Source of the DNA: an uncultured Bacteroidales bacterium
GTDB taxonomy: Bacteria > Bacteroidota > Bacteroidia > Bacteroidales > Paludibacteraceae
Direction of reading: 5' to 3'
NCBI GenBank assembly: GCA_902782665.1
Contig: CACZOA010000086.1
Span: forward strand, 1-41,352
DNA: 41,352 nt
A program made the translations under genes and the position numbers. This document shows, one piece after another, positions 16,075-24,513 of the stretch; position 1 is the first letter of the stretch, and each line of letters begins with the position of its first letter. Below the pieces are notes generated by a model. That model searched no databases, had not been told where the DNA came from, and worked only from the letters and a program-made list of their open reading frames with translations.

Positions 16075-16959
16075 ATGGATTACACAGACGAAGAATTTTA
16101 CATGCTGGCACTATCTATTTTGGAAGGTCTTACGCCTTATCAAAAGCTCAAAATCTTGGAAGAAAAGGGTAGTGCTGAAGCCGTTTTTCTTGATCTGGGA
16201 AAGACGGAATTGTATTATTCACAGCACCGTCGCCAGCATTTACAAAATGTCATCAAACTTGCCGATACCGAATGCGAATTGATAGCCAAGAATAACATTG
16301 ATGCAACATTCGCTCAAAATAACGAATTTCCGTTTAGATTACTTAATTGTCCAGACTATCCGCTGGTTGTTTTTCACAAAGGAAATCTGGATGCAAACCG
16401 CAGATACGCAGTGTCAATTGTGGGGTCGAGAAAGGCGGATAAAATAGGAGAGAGGCATGTGCAGGAAATGCTTGATAATCTCGCACCTTATAAAGAAAAT
16501 CTGGTGATTGTGGCAGGGATAGCTCCAGGTATAGACGCAATGGTTCTCAAGCACGCTCAAAAACTTGGATTCTACACAATCTGCGTCTTGCCACATGGAT
16601 TCGGCCACAAATATGAAAACACCGTCGAAAAACGAATTTTTTCAGCTTCTTGCGTCATATCAGAAAACAGATTCAAATTTGGATACGGAAACAGAATCTA
16701 TGAACAAAGAAACCGTATAATTGTCGGCATGTCAGACGCTGTGATCGTGGCTCAGGCCAAAGACGGAAACGGAGCCGGATTATACATCGGAAAAGCTTTT
16801 GATTACAATCGTGACAGTTTCGCGTTCGTTTATCCAAATGAAAAATCTGAAAATGAAAAATGCAATTTATTTGTCGAGCAAGATCAAGCAATTCCTCTTT
16901 ACTCATCAGAAGAATTTTTGGATAAAATGATTTGGCCATGGAAATATATTAATGCATAA
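16075..16959 (+). CDS. dprA: Short DprA/Smf-like DNA-processing protein
   Basis: DprA binds single-stranded DNA and loads RecA during uptake and recombination. The 294-aa product has the Rossmann core: VSIVGSRKADKIGERH at 113-128, VAGIAPGIDAMVLKHAQKLG at 146-165, SENRFKFGYGN at 196-206 and EQRNRIIVGMSDAVIVAQA at 210-228. The N-terminal 80 residues fit the SAM-like part (LTPYQKLKILEE). The GSGxA... sugar-phosphate style loop near 230 reads DGNGAGLYIGKA instead of the usual SGxxxTA. The protein ends soon after the Rossmann domain, so the C-terminal winged-helix found in many DprA proteins (about 360-370 aa) is absent. No competence gene is nearby. It may be a second, specialised DprA-like copy rather than the housekeeping one. 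Confidence 0.82.
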   Translation: MDYTDEEFYMLALSILEGLTPYQKLKILEEKGSAEAVFLDLGKTELYYSQHRRQHLQNVIKLADTECELIAKNNIDATFAQNNEFPFRLLNCPDYPLVVFHKGNLDANRRYAVSIVGSRKADKIGERHVQEMLDNLAPYKENLVIVAGIAPGIDAMVLKHAQKLGFYTICVLPHGFGHKYENTVEKRIFSASCVISENRFKFGYGNRIYEQRNRIIVGMSDAVIVAQAKDGNGAGLYIGKAFDYNRDSFAFVYPNEKSENEKCNLFVEQDQAIPLYSSEEFLDKMIWPWKYINA

Positions 16960-17029
16960 TTCGTAATGATTGGAGTTCATCGCAGACTACGGTTAATTAA
17001 TCTCATTCTTAATTTTTCATTCTTAATTT

Positions 17030-17096
17030 CACAAGGGGCCACAATAGCGATTCGTTTGACAACGAATCCCAACCATAGCCTGATTTAACAACAAAA
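17030..17096 (+). repeat. Dispersed intergenic repeat, copy 1
   Basis: CGTTTGACAACGAATCCCAA at 17053, continuing CCATAGCC, matches the core at 31879 and 33196. This copy is degenerate beyond the core (TGATTTAACAAC instead of GTTTAGCAACC) and lacks the CAACCGT...ACGGTTG hairpin. GGGGCCACAATAGCGAT upstream appears to be a decayed form of the GGGGCGAT...TCGCCC palindrome of copy 3. Confidence 0.75.
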
Positions 17097-17390
17097 ACTT
17101 AATTCATAATTTTTCATTCTTAATTCTTAATTTTTATAAGGGGGGATTGCTCTCCAGAATAAAATTAAACATAATATTAATTATAGGCAAATACGGATTT
17201 TTGAAAGGATAGACAACTGACAACAATTTATTCTGTTTATAAAATAAGAAAAAATATAGAAAACTTTGCGTTCTTAAAAAATTGCATCAACAAACCGCAC
17301 TTTGTGATTCTCGTATTAAAATGCTAAATGAAGGTCTTACAATATACTTAAATCTGATAAGTTCCTTAAATTTTTGCCTAATTATGAGTA

Positions 17391-17421
17391 TTGCCAAAAC
17401 ATGTTCTACAATATAACTTTG
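17391..17421 (+). promoter_or_regulatory. Promoter of the flavinylation operon
   Basis: TTGC at 17391-17394 and TAACTTTG at 17414-17421 are separated by 19 bases; the -7 box is a full TAnnTTTG match. It lies 34 bases before the ATG at 17456. Confidence 0.6.
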
Positions 17422-17455
17422 CAACAAAGATAAAACAATTGTAAAATCAATTTAT

Positions 17456-17929
17456 ATGAATAAAAAGTTATGCTTTATTCTGATGACATCTTTCTTAGGT
17501 GTATTTCAACATTTATCGGCAGATGATAAAGTTGTGGTAACGGACATCAAAGATGAGAAAATTTCATTTCTGCTATCATCGAATCCAGTTGTATCATTCG
17601 ATACTTATTCTCTCATTTTGAAAACAGACGATGAAACTGTATCGTATCCACTTACCGAATATCGGTCTTTCACAATTGATAATAATCCATCAAGTGTAAA
17701 ACAAACTACTCCACTCCTATCTCCTTTGTTTATTATCAACAATGGTTTATTGGAAGCTAGCGGTTTGAATCCAAAATCTGATGTTTCTGTATGCAATATC
17801 TTAGGTATAGTTATAACAAAAGGAATTACCGATGAAAATGGCAACATATCTCTTTCTTTGGACAATCAGAAAAATTCCGTTTGTATAATCAAAACATCTC
17901 ATGGAAGTTTCAAAGTTTGTGTTCGTTAA
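17456..17929 (+). CDS. Small secreted protein with C-terminal sorting-like domain
   Basis: The 157-aa protein has a signal peptide (MNKKLCFILMTSFLGVFQHLSA). Residues 25-80 form a short beta-strand region (VVVTDIKDEKISF...YSLILKT...SYPLTEYRSFTID) of the kind often found at the start of secreted Bacteroidales proteins. The last 50 residues (DVSVCNILGIVITKGITD...ISLSLDNQ...VCIIKTSHGSFKVCVR) follow the pattern of T9SS C-terminal domains: a strand with a Gly, a G...L turn and a final basic strand. It is the first gene of the operon with the flavin-acceptor candidate and apbE, 32 bases before the former. It could be an accessory or anchoring factor for that protein; this is inference from order. 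Confidence 0.7.
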   Translation: MNKKLCFILMTSFLGVFQHLSADDKVVVTDIKDEKISFLLSSNPVVSFDTYSLILKTDDETVSYPLTEYRSFTIDNNPSSVKQTTPLLSPLFIINNGLLEASGLNPKSDVSVCNILGIVITKGITDENGNISLSLDNQKNSVCIIKTSHGSFKVCVR

Positions 17930-17961
17930 CATTCTAGTTGTAGATTAAAAAAGTATTAAAA

Positions 17962-19698
17962 ATGAAAAAAAATTTCACACTTGCAGTATTGTTAGTCTTG
18001 GCAAGTACAATTCAAGCACAGAACATTCGTGTCAATCTTAACGACGGTACAAATGTTGTTTACAACAAAGACTCGGTCTCTAGCATAGAATTTAACCCTG
18101 CTGCATATTCAGGGAAAATGTATTATGCGACTACAGACATGACTTTTGCAGAATTTTTCGAAGGAGAACTTCATACACCTGCTGAAGCCCTTATCGCAGA
18201 TGGTGTTGATGTTTTTACATCAGCGACCAGTGGAAAAGCATCACGTTTTTCTTCTTGTGTCATATCTAAAGAAGGAAACCAGATTCTTGGTGTTAAGGCA
18301 GTTAGTGTCAGTATGACTGAGGATGTGTACAATAAACTTACTGATGAACAAAAGGCAAGATTCACATTCGTTGAAGATTCTGTTTTTGCCTCTTCAAAAC
18401 AACTACTTTCCAACGGTTCATTCAGTGCCTACACTGCGGCACCTGTTGTGATGGAATGTTCATCAGTCAACCTATCTTCTGGAACTTCCGCCAATTGGGG
18501 CAATTATGTCATTTCTCTTGGCATTGATCGCACTGCTATTCCTTCTGCTGACCTGCAGGGAGCCGTCATCACAACCACAAGCGGACAGAAATTCGCACTC
18601 ACTCCACTCAATAATCTATGGCTCAACACGAGTGAACTCGCATTCAGCGTAAACTACTTCACCGAGCCTCATGGCAACCATCCTGCTTTTACTCATACCG
18701 CTGGTTTACAGGGAAAAACAATATCAAATATCACTTACTACCTTAAAGGTAAAGACAATGTATCCATCCCTTGCAACGTGTATGTAAAACAACAGACTGC
18801 CGCATCTGTTTCTTTGGACGGAGCCGCTGTCGCAGGAGTAAATCCGATTGTCAACTTGTTGATGAAAGATATACCTTCTGATGCCAACTACACATTGGCA
18901 AGCGTAAAGAAAGGTTCTGGCAGATCAGCAAAACTACTTGATGCGGATAAATATACTTATTCAGACGGAGTTCTCAACATACTTGATACAGCAGCTGTTG
19001 GTGACAACTATAATGTGATCTTCAATTCAGACAAGTATGTATCTATAGGCTCTAGCATCAAATTTGGCTCTGACATTCTGCCAACAAAGTTACAGAATAA
19101 GCTGGCCGGCACATACGTCGAACTATTTTCAGAAGAAGGAATTTTGGCATCGAAATGGGACAGTTTATGGATTGCTGAATGTTCAAAATATGTAGGTGAG
19201 GAAAATGCAGACTCTTCTGCTAATATGCTAAAATATTCTATGCTTGGCACACTGACTGGAGAAGAAGCTACAGCAAAGTTTGGAGACGGAAGCAATGGAT
19301 TCGCCCCAGATATTCAGTTTTCTTGTCATTTCTTGCACTCTGTTTCTAAATTTGTTTTTGATGGATGTACTATCAAAGGATTGGACTCAGATGGAAAAGA
19401 AGTGTTTGCACACAAATATGTAAAGGTCGGATACGATTCAGTGCTTGATTTCCATATATATAAAAGCACAGATGACAATGAAGATGAATTCAAATTCTTT
19501 GCCTTACGTTCAGATAATCCATTTGATACTTATCATATTGAGTTCCGTTATGGCAGTAAGGAAGAAGGAATTCTTGATTACTTCTCTGGAAAATATGCAT
19601 ACTGGATGGCAGCCGGAGTATTGGAAAATGACGATAACCAGTGTGAAAAATCAATTCGTCTATTTGTAAAAGAAAATCTTGAACCAAGAGTAGAATGA
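17962..19698 (+). CDS. Secreted protein with FMN-attachment-like motif, likely ApbE substrate
   Basis: The 578-aa protein has a signal peptide (MKKNFTLAVLLVLASTIQAQ) and an N-terminal strand region (NIRVNLNDGTNVVYNKDSV). At 83-89 it reads DVFTSAT, matching the Dxx(t/s)(g/s)AT pattern at which ApbE attaches FMN through a phosphoester; Thr89 would be the acceptor. The surrounding FAEFFEGEL...DVFTSATSGK resembles, from memory, the Y.DFY..EL...DAVTSAT start of Firmicutes secreted proteins annotated as Tp47 domain C-like. The remaining 450 residues appear to be beta-rich domains without membrane segments. The gene overlaps apbE by 4 bases (ATGA), which strongly ties the two. No sorting domain is obvious at the end. 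It could be an extracellular redox flavoprotein; the reaction is unknown. Confidence 0.75.
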   Translation: MKKNFTLAVLLVLASTIQAQNIRVNLNDGTNVVYNKDSVSSIEFNPAAYSGKMYYATTDMTFAEFFEGELHTPAEALIADGVDVFTSATSGKASRFSSCVISKEGNQILGVKAVSVSMTEDVYNKLTDEQKARFTFVEDSVFASSKQLLSNGSFSAYTAAPVVMECSSVNLSSGTSANWGNYVISLGIDRTAIPSADLQGAVITTTSGQKFALTPLNNLWLNTSELAFSVNYFTEPHGNHPAFTHTAGLQGKTISNITYYLKGKDNVSIPCNVYVKQQTAASVSLDGAAVAGVNPIVNLLMKDIPSDANYTLASVKKGSGRSAKLLDADKYTYSDGVLNILDTAAVGDNYNVIFNSDKYVSIGSSIKFGSDILPTKLQNKLAGTYVELFSEEGILASKWDSLWIAECSKYVGEENADSSANMLKYSMLGTLTGEEATAKFGDGSNGFAPDIQFSCHFLHSVSKFVFDGCTIKGLDSDGKEVFAHKYVKVGYDSVLDFHIYKSTDDNEDEFKFFALRSDNPFDTYHIEFRYGSKEEGILDYFSGKYAYWMAAGVLENDDNQCEKSIRLFVKENLEPRVE

Positions 19699-20729
19699 AA
19701 AGCAACAGCATATTTTGGTTTGTTTTTGTATCTATCTTGAACACGATTGTCGTCCATGCGCATACTTATCAAGCATGTACTTTTGAAGGAGATGTGTTCA
19801 ACACTACATATCACATCACATACGAGGATATACAAAGGGACAAAAGAAAAAATGAGAATTGGCATGACAGCATCAAAAAGCTTTTCAAAGACTTTGACAA
19901 TTCATTGTCAATGTTCAATCCAGAGTCTATAATATCCGCAATGAACAACAATAGTCAAGAAGCGAAAGCGAACCATTATGTGAAGACTGTCATTGAGAAA
20001 TCTATAGATATTTCTAAACAAACGTCAGGAGCTTTTGATATAACCGTTGCCCCACTCGTCAACCTGTGGGGCTTCGGTTTCAAAAACAAAGAGAATGTTA
20101 CACCTGAGGCTGTAGACAGCATTTTGCAGTTTGTGGGATGTAATAAAATCAGACTTGACAGAAAAGGAAGACTTCATAAAAAAGATCCACGCATACAACT
20201 TGACGCTTCAAGTATTGCCAAAGGATATATGTGTGATATTGTCGGGGATTGGCTAAAAAGTAAAGGTGTGGTGAACTACATGGTGGAAATTGGAGGTGAG
20301 ATTGCACTGCATGGCAACAATCCCAAAGGAACAGCATGGAAAGTTGGAATAAATGTTCCGGAAGAAGACTACTTACAACGTATAAATGGCATAGGAGGCA
20401 TTCTTAAATTGAACGATGGAGGTATCGCGACAAGTGGAAATTACCGTAATTTCTACTATCACGACGGGAAACGTTATGCTCACACAATAGATCCGACAAC
20501 TGGTTATCCTGTACAAAAAGACATACTATCCAGCACTGTCATTGCTCCTGATTGCATCACAGCAGACGCTTACGCCACAGCGTTTATGGTTATGGGATAC
20601 GAACGCGCATTTGATTTACTCGATAAAAATCCATCAATCTTGGCCTACTTCATAATCACAGACGAAAATTCGGAAAATGGATATAAAGTCATATTTAGTG
20701 AAGGGCTGAAAAAAGTATTAGACAAATGA
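19695..20729 (+). CDS. apbE: FAD:protein FMN transferase ApbE
   Basis: ApbE moves FMN from FAD onto a Thr of exported target proteins, using magnesium, outside the cytoplasmic membrane. The 344-aa product has a signal sequence of about 22 residues (ending VVHA). Family motifs are present: a GDVFNTTYHITY start, FDITVAPLVNLWGFG, LDASSIAKGYMCD (flavin-binding, SxAKG), NYMVEIGGEIALHG, HTIDPTTGYP and the metal-site ADAYATAFMVMG. Length is normal for the family. The start codon lies inside the stop of the upstream gene, so translation is probably coupled, and that gene carries a DVFTSAT acceptor-like site. No Rnf or Nqr genes are nearby, which would be the usual clients. Confidence 0.93.
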   Translation: MKSNSIFWFVFVSILNTIVVHAHTYQACTFEGDVFNTTYHITYEDIQRDKRKNENWHDSIKKLFKDFDNSLSMFNPESIISAMNNNSQEAKANHYVKTVIEKSIDISKQTSGAFDITVAPLVNLWGFGFKNKENVTPEAVDSILQFVGCNKIRLDRKGRLHKKDPRIQLDASSIAKGYMCDIVGDWLKSKGVVNYMVEIGGEIALHGNNPKGTAWKVGINVPEEDYLQRINGIGGILKLNDGGIATSGNYRNFYYHDGKRYAHTIDPTTGYPVQKDILSSTVIAPDCITADAYATAFMVMGYERAFDLLDKNPSILAYFIITDENSENGYKVIFSEGLKKVLDK

Positions 20730-20813
20730 GTTTTTCCACTTTTGAGTGAAATTTTTGATGAGATATCAAAATTCAGTGTCATATATATGTTATTCATCAT
20801 AATACGTTATTTT

Positions 20814-20847
20814 TTTGAATAATGGATTTTGATATTTGGTACATTTG
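20814..20847 (+). promoter_or_regulatory. Promoter of the 61-aa gene
   Basis: TTTG at 20814-20817 and TACATTTG at 20840-20847 (exact TAnnTTTG) are 22 bases apart. The start codon is 33 bases downstream. It argues that the small gene is really expressed. Confidence 0.6.
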
Positions 20848-20880
20848 AATAATTGAAAGTCTAACCAAAAATTTGATAAT

Positions 20881-21066
20881 ATGGAAAAATTTATGACAGC
20901 TCAAGAGATTTGGGACACGTTTGTCCGACTTAGTCATACACAAGAGTCATATGCAAGACTTTGTGACAGTATTATTAACAGTGGTGAGAAAGATGCGGTT
21001 CTTGAAGAACTCGCTGCAAACAACATCAAGGACCAAAATGCCTTGCTTAAGTTTTTTGAAGAATAA
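20881..21066 (+). CDS. Small orphan protein, 61 aa
   Basis: The protein starts MEKFMTAQEIWDTFVRLSHT and is acidic and helical, with no signal peptide or membrane segment. It has its own promoter (20814-20847) and a strong terminator (21092-21127), forming a complete single-gene unit, which makes it much more likely real than a chance frame. No toxin, antitoxin or DNA-binding motif is visible, and no partner gene overlaps it. I do not recognise a family. The surrounding intergenic sequence is AT-rich like the rest of the region. Confidence 0.72.
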   Translation: MEKFMTAQEIWDTFVRLSHTQESYARLCDSIINSGEKDAVLEELAANNIKDQNALLKFFEE

Positions 21067-21091
21067 TTAATCACATAAGATGATCAAATAT

Positions 21092-21127
21092 AACAGAGAC
21101 GCTGCGAATCGCAACGTCTCTGTTTTT
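21092..21127 (+). terminator. Strong intrinsic terminator after the 61-aa gene
   Basis: AACAGAGACG (21092-21101) pairs with CGTCTCTGTT (21115-21124), enclosing a second stem TGCGA/TCGCA, followed by a T run. The GAGACG stem is shared with terminators at 10681 and 13640. Confidence 0.9.
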
Positions 21128-21131
21128 ATTT

Positions 21132-21165
21132 TTTGATCAACGTATCTATAAGTTTATTAATTTTG
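21132..21165 (+). promoter_or_regulatory. Promoter of the 21190 operon
   Basis: TTTG at 21132-21135 and TAATTTTG at 21158-21165 are 22 bases apart. Transcription would start near 21172, after the in-frame ATG at 21133, so the gene starts at 21190. Confidence 0.6.
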
Positions 21166-21189
21166 TATTGCTTTAAATTATGTAAAAAT

Positions 21190-22209
21190 ATGAACTACAG
21201 TCTGCTTAAAATTCTTCCTATTATTCTATTCTTATTAAATAGCGTATCATGTGTGTCTGGTGCTTCACCTCGTCACAACATCAGTTTCTACCATTGGAAA
21301 TCAAACTACCAAATGGACAATGATGTCAGAAATTATACGCGTGGTCTTAACTGCCAAAAGATATACATTCATCTTTTTGACGTTGTGAAAGAAGGTGAAA
21401 TGTCACGTCCAATCAATATTTTTCAAAAGACTGACAGTTTGAAAAATGATTCTTCCATACACTTCGTTCCAGTAATCTTCATCACAAACGAGGTTTTCTC
21501 GAATACGGACACAGCTAAAATCAATAGACTCACCCAACGTCTTAAATATTTCACTAACAATATGATCCGCCATTCAAATATTAATAAAAACACTATCGAT
21601 GAAATCCAATTCGACTGCGATTGGACACCATCCACAAAAGAAAACTACTTCACTTTCTTGAAATACGTAAAGAATCTTTATCCCGACGTGAAAATTTCAA
21701 GCACAATTCGTCTGCATCAGATAAAAGATATGAAGGAGACGGGAATACCTCCCGTCGACAAAGGATATCTTATGTGCTATGCCACAAGCAATGCCAACGA
21801 CGGATTAGATTTCAACTCTATCCTGAATATCGACCTTCTAAAGAATTATACAGAAAATCTGAACGACTACCCTATTGATTTGGATTATGCACTTCCTTTG
21901 TTCTCATGGGGAATCGTCTCAAATAAAAAATCCCAAATCAAACTAATCAACGGATTGACTCATAACGACTTAAATATTATCAAATTCAAAAGAATCAGTG
22001 AAAACAGATACAAAGTATTGGAAGATTGCTTTATAAACGGATTGTATATCAACAAAGGTTATACAATTGAGATTGAGCAAATCTCTCCTACTCTGTTGCG
22101 AAACGCTATCGAATATCTCGATAACAAAATTCAAAAAGACTATAACATTGTATACTACCATTTGAGCAAAGGGTTCTTGAACAGATATACAATTGACGAA
22201 TTAAAATAA
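21190..22209 (+). CDS. Exported putative TIM-barrel glycosidase-like protein
   Basis: The 339-aa product begins MNYSLLKILPIILFLLNSVSCVSGASP; it is exported, and the SVSC could serve as a lipobox. The body alternates strands and helices like a TIM barrel: HNISFYHWKSNYQ, KIYIHLFDV, IHFVPVIFITNEVF, then DEIQFDCDWTPSTKENYFTFLKY-type sequence near residues 137-158 with an acidic FDCDWT strand end, VKISSTIRLHQ, KGYLMCYA and YALPLFSWG. An acidic pair at a barrel strand end is typical of GH18-like hydrolases, but the DxxDxDxE motif is not complete. I therefore call it glycosidase-like only. It is followed after 14 bases by a large helical-repeat protein, likely its partner. Substrate unknown. Confidence 0.65.
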   Translation: MNYSLLKILPIILFLLNSVSCVSGASPRHNISFYHWKSNYQMDNDVRNYTRGLNCQKIYIHLFDVVKEGEMSRPINIFQKTDSLKNDSSIHFVPVIFITNEVFSNTDTAKINRLTQRLKYFTNNMIRHSNINKNTIDEIQFDCDWTPSTKENYFTFLKYVKNLYPDVKISSTIRLHQIKDMKETGIPPVDKGYLMCYATSNANDGLDFNSILNIDLLKNYTENLNDYPIDLDYALPLFSWGIVSNKKSQIKLINGLTHNDLNIIKFKRISENRYKVLEDCFINGLYINKGYTIEIEQISPTLLRNAIEYLDNKIQKDYNIVYYHLSKGFLNRYTIDELK

Positions 22210-22223
22210 TATGACTTTATAAC

Positions 22224-24470
22224 ATGAATAAAATATTATCCATACTCGTATTAACATTCTCTCTCTTATCTCCACATAATATATGGGCTTTGTGTGCTGA
22301 TCCAACTGACGAAGAGATTATGGAATGGAATATAATAAATTACATATTCCCAGAATATGTCAGTCAAGATTGGAATAATTTCGACTATCTCATTGACGAC
22401 AATGAGTCCATAGAATTCCAAAATTTCTACAATCCATATATTCCCTATTTCAAGAAATCACCAAATTACGGGAATATTGAAGAATGGTCTAAATATTTGG
22501 GAATCAATCAAGACCAGGCATATTATTTAGTGAATAAGTCATCAAAAAATGAAATTGATTCCCTATTGGTATTTGGTAATTGTCGTAACAAGAAATTGGA
22601 ATTTGCCAATAGTAAGTTTTGTAAGAAAAAGAAAAACGCTCTGAAATACCTTTCGTATGCAAAATATCTAGAACCATACATGGCTAGAGAAAGCGGACAA
22701 GATATGGAACAATGGCAAGAATATCAATTTTGGGATTATTATTGGACTATAGATGATTATTTCTATCCCAGAAAAAAAACGGTTCATGATCTTGACTATG
22801 AAGCAATCATCAATAATCTGGTTGAAGCATATAAAGCACAGAAAGACAAAGAGTTGAAATTACGATATGGCTATCAATTGGTTCGTTTGGCTCACTATAA
22901 ACACCATTATGAGGATGCTGTACGCTATTTCGACACATACGTCGAACCTCTTAAAATCAAACCTGAAATATATTATTATGCCCTAAGTCAGAAAGCAGGT
23001 GCACTTAACGGACTCAACAAAACTCTGAAAAAAAATCCGGCAGAACAAGGAACCTGTCAGGTGGCTATGGATTTCCTCCGCGTCTTCTCCAAATCAAAAG
23101 ACCTGAAATATTCAGCATATCTCTCTTTGCGTTTTTCTGAAAACGGCAAAGCTTTGGAGAATCTTTATAACCAATCCAAATCATTGAACAATGAGGACGC
23201 TTGCAGTCTTTATTTTCTATTGGGACATGACAAATTCAATAACCCATTGAATGAGTTGGAAAAAATTGAAAATTTGGATCCTAACTCCACTCTGGCTGAT
23301 GTTCTGATGGCACGATATATCTCCTCTTTGGAACAACATTACGATTCTTATTTTAAGGAGTTGAATGATATTGAAATAAAAAACCCTCATTTAGATCAAG
23401 CTCTTAAAATAGCTGAATCAATGTGCCTTAAATCCTCACACAAGGATTTTTGGAATTTATGTGCGGCTCATATTAACGCATATACAAAAAACTTCCAAAA
23501 AGCAAAAGAGTATCTTTCTTTGGTCAAGTGCCAAAGACCTGTTTATCAAACCCATATAAAACTACTATCATGCTATATTGCAATTTTAGAACCAGAACAG
23601 TTCGACAAAACAACTGCCAATGTCATCATAAAACAACACAAAGAGATTTTGGATGAGGTTAGTTATCTTAGAGCTGTTATGGCAAAGAGATTGGAAAAAG
23701 AATATCCTCTCATCGCTTTTTTATTACTACACGAAACCAATGAGTTAGGATTGTCAAGCAAAAAATGGACAGATATGATACAATACGAAGAAAGTAAGAA
23801 TCATAATGAGTTTGATAAATGGTTATTGCAAAGAAGCAAATACAACTCAAATGATGCTTATAGTCATCTCGCTTTAAGTTATCTCTACGAAAATAATATT
23901 CCATCGGCTTATAAATACAAAGAGTACGTCAAAGTGGATTATGAACTTAAAAGCGTATTATGTTATAACATTGCTTATATATATCAAAGTAAATATGAAG
24001 ACGAGAATGATTTCCACTACGACTACATCAAAGAATTCACAAACAGAGACTTTGGAAAAATCAGTTTTTCCAACCTGCTTGAGGAATTAAACAGACTTTA
24101 TGAAGCGTCTCAATCAAATGATATCAGAGGAGCCAAAGCGGCATTCCTGTTAGGCAATTTCTATTTCAATACTTCTCGATGGGGATACTATAGGACACGG
24201 TTGTTTGGTCATAGCGACGATTGTAAATCATGGGAAAATGATGATTATTCTATAAACGACGCAGATGAAGGATACTACAAATTTGCTAATGAAAAAAAGT
24301 TTAAGGATCCTGAGTTGAAAGCAATAATCCTTTTCTCTATCGCTAAATTAGATGATGACGAATCAAATGGAGATAAATTCGCTACTATTGAAGAAGAATA
24401 CAAGCATACAAAAATCCGAAAAGAATTTGTATCAAAATGCTCGTGGTATCGCAATTATGTGAATGAATAA
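22224..24470 (+). CDS. Large exported helical-repeat (TPR-like) protein
   Basis: The 748-aa protein has a signal peptide (MNKILSILVLTFSLLSPHNIWALC). Beyond residue 190 it is almost entirely paired helices with TPR-like spacing, e.g. LRYGYQLVRLAHYKHHYEDA, YALSQKAGALNGLN, KAAFLLGNFYFNTSRWGYY. Such solenoids bind proteins or glycans. The Trp- and Tyr-rich N-terminal 150 residues (WNIINYIFPEYVSQDW, YNPYIPYFKKSPNYGNIEEW) are unusual. It starts 14 bases after the putative TIM-barrel gene, so both should be made together, and ends next to a bidirectional terminator. I recognise no named family; TPR assignment is from helix pattern only. Confidence 0.72.
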   Translation: MNKILSILVLTFSLLSPHNIWALCADPTDEEIMEWNIINYIFPEYVSQDWNNFDYLIDDNESIEFQNFYNPYIPYFKKSPNYGNIEEWSKYLGINQDQAYYLVNKSSKNEIDSLLVFGNCRNKKLEFANSKFCKKKKNALKYLSYAKYLEPYMARESGQDMEQWQEYQFWDYYWTIDDYFYPRKKTVHDLDYEAIINNLVEAYKAQKDKELKLRYGYQLVRLAHYKHHYEDAVRYFDTYVEPLKIKPEIYYYALSQKAGALNGLNKTLKKNPAEQGTCQVAMDFLRVFSKSKDLKYSAYLSLRFSENGKALENLYNQSKSLNNEDACSLYFLLGHDKFNNPLNELEKIENLDPNSTLADVLMARYISSLEQHYDSYFKELNDIEIKNPHLDQALKIAESMCLKSSHKDFWNLCAAHINAYTKNFQKAKEYLSLVKCQRPVYQTHIKLLSCYIAILEPEQFDKTTANVIIKQHKEILDEVSYLRAVMAKRLEKEYPLIAFLLLHETNELGLSSKKWTDMIQYEESKNHNEFDKWLLQRSKYNSNDAYSHLALSYLYENNIPSAYKYKEYVKVDYELKSVLCYNIAYIYQSKYEDENDFHYDYIKEFTNRDFGKISFSNLLEELNRLYEASQSNDIRGAKAAFLLGNFYFNTSRWGYYRTRLFGHSDDCKSWENDDYSINDADEGYYKFANEKKFKDPELKAIILFSIAKLDDDESNGDKFATIEEEYKHTKIRKEFVSKCSWYRNYVNE

Positions 24471-24475
24471 AAATT

Positions 24476-24505
24476 GGGCGAGGTTCATACGACCTCGCCC
24501 ATATT
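24476..24505. terminator. Bidirectional terminator between convergent genes
   Basis: GGGCGAGGT pairs with ACCTCGCCC (9 bp) around a seven-base loop, flanked by AAAATT on the left and an AT-rich tract on the right. It sits between the stop of the plus-strand 22224 gene and the stop of the minus-strand 24514 gene. Confidence 0.8.
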
Positions 24506-24513
24506 ATAAAATA

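Larger units (their letters stand above)
16960..17455. other. Gene-free region with repeat copy and promoter
   Basis: These 496 bases contain AT-rich repeat words (16975-17033, 17098-17140), one copy of the dispersed core repeat (17053-17079) and, at the right end, the promoter of the flavinylation operon. No credible open frame is present on either strand. Confidence 0.6.

Noticed and set aside
21732-21760. GGAGACGGGA...TCCCGTC hairpin resembling the GAGACG terminators
   Set aside because: It lies inside the coding sequence of the 21190 gene, has no T run and reads as ordinary codons, so it is probably chance.
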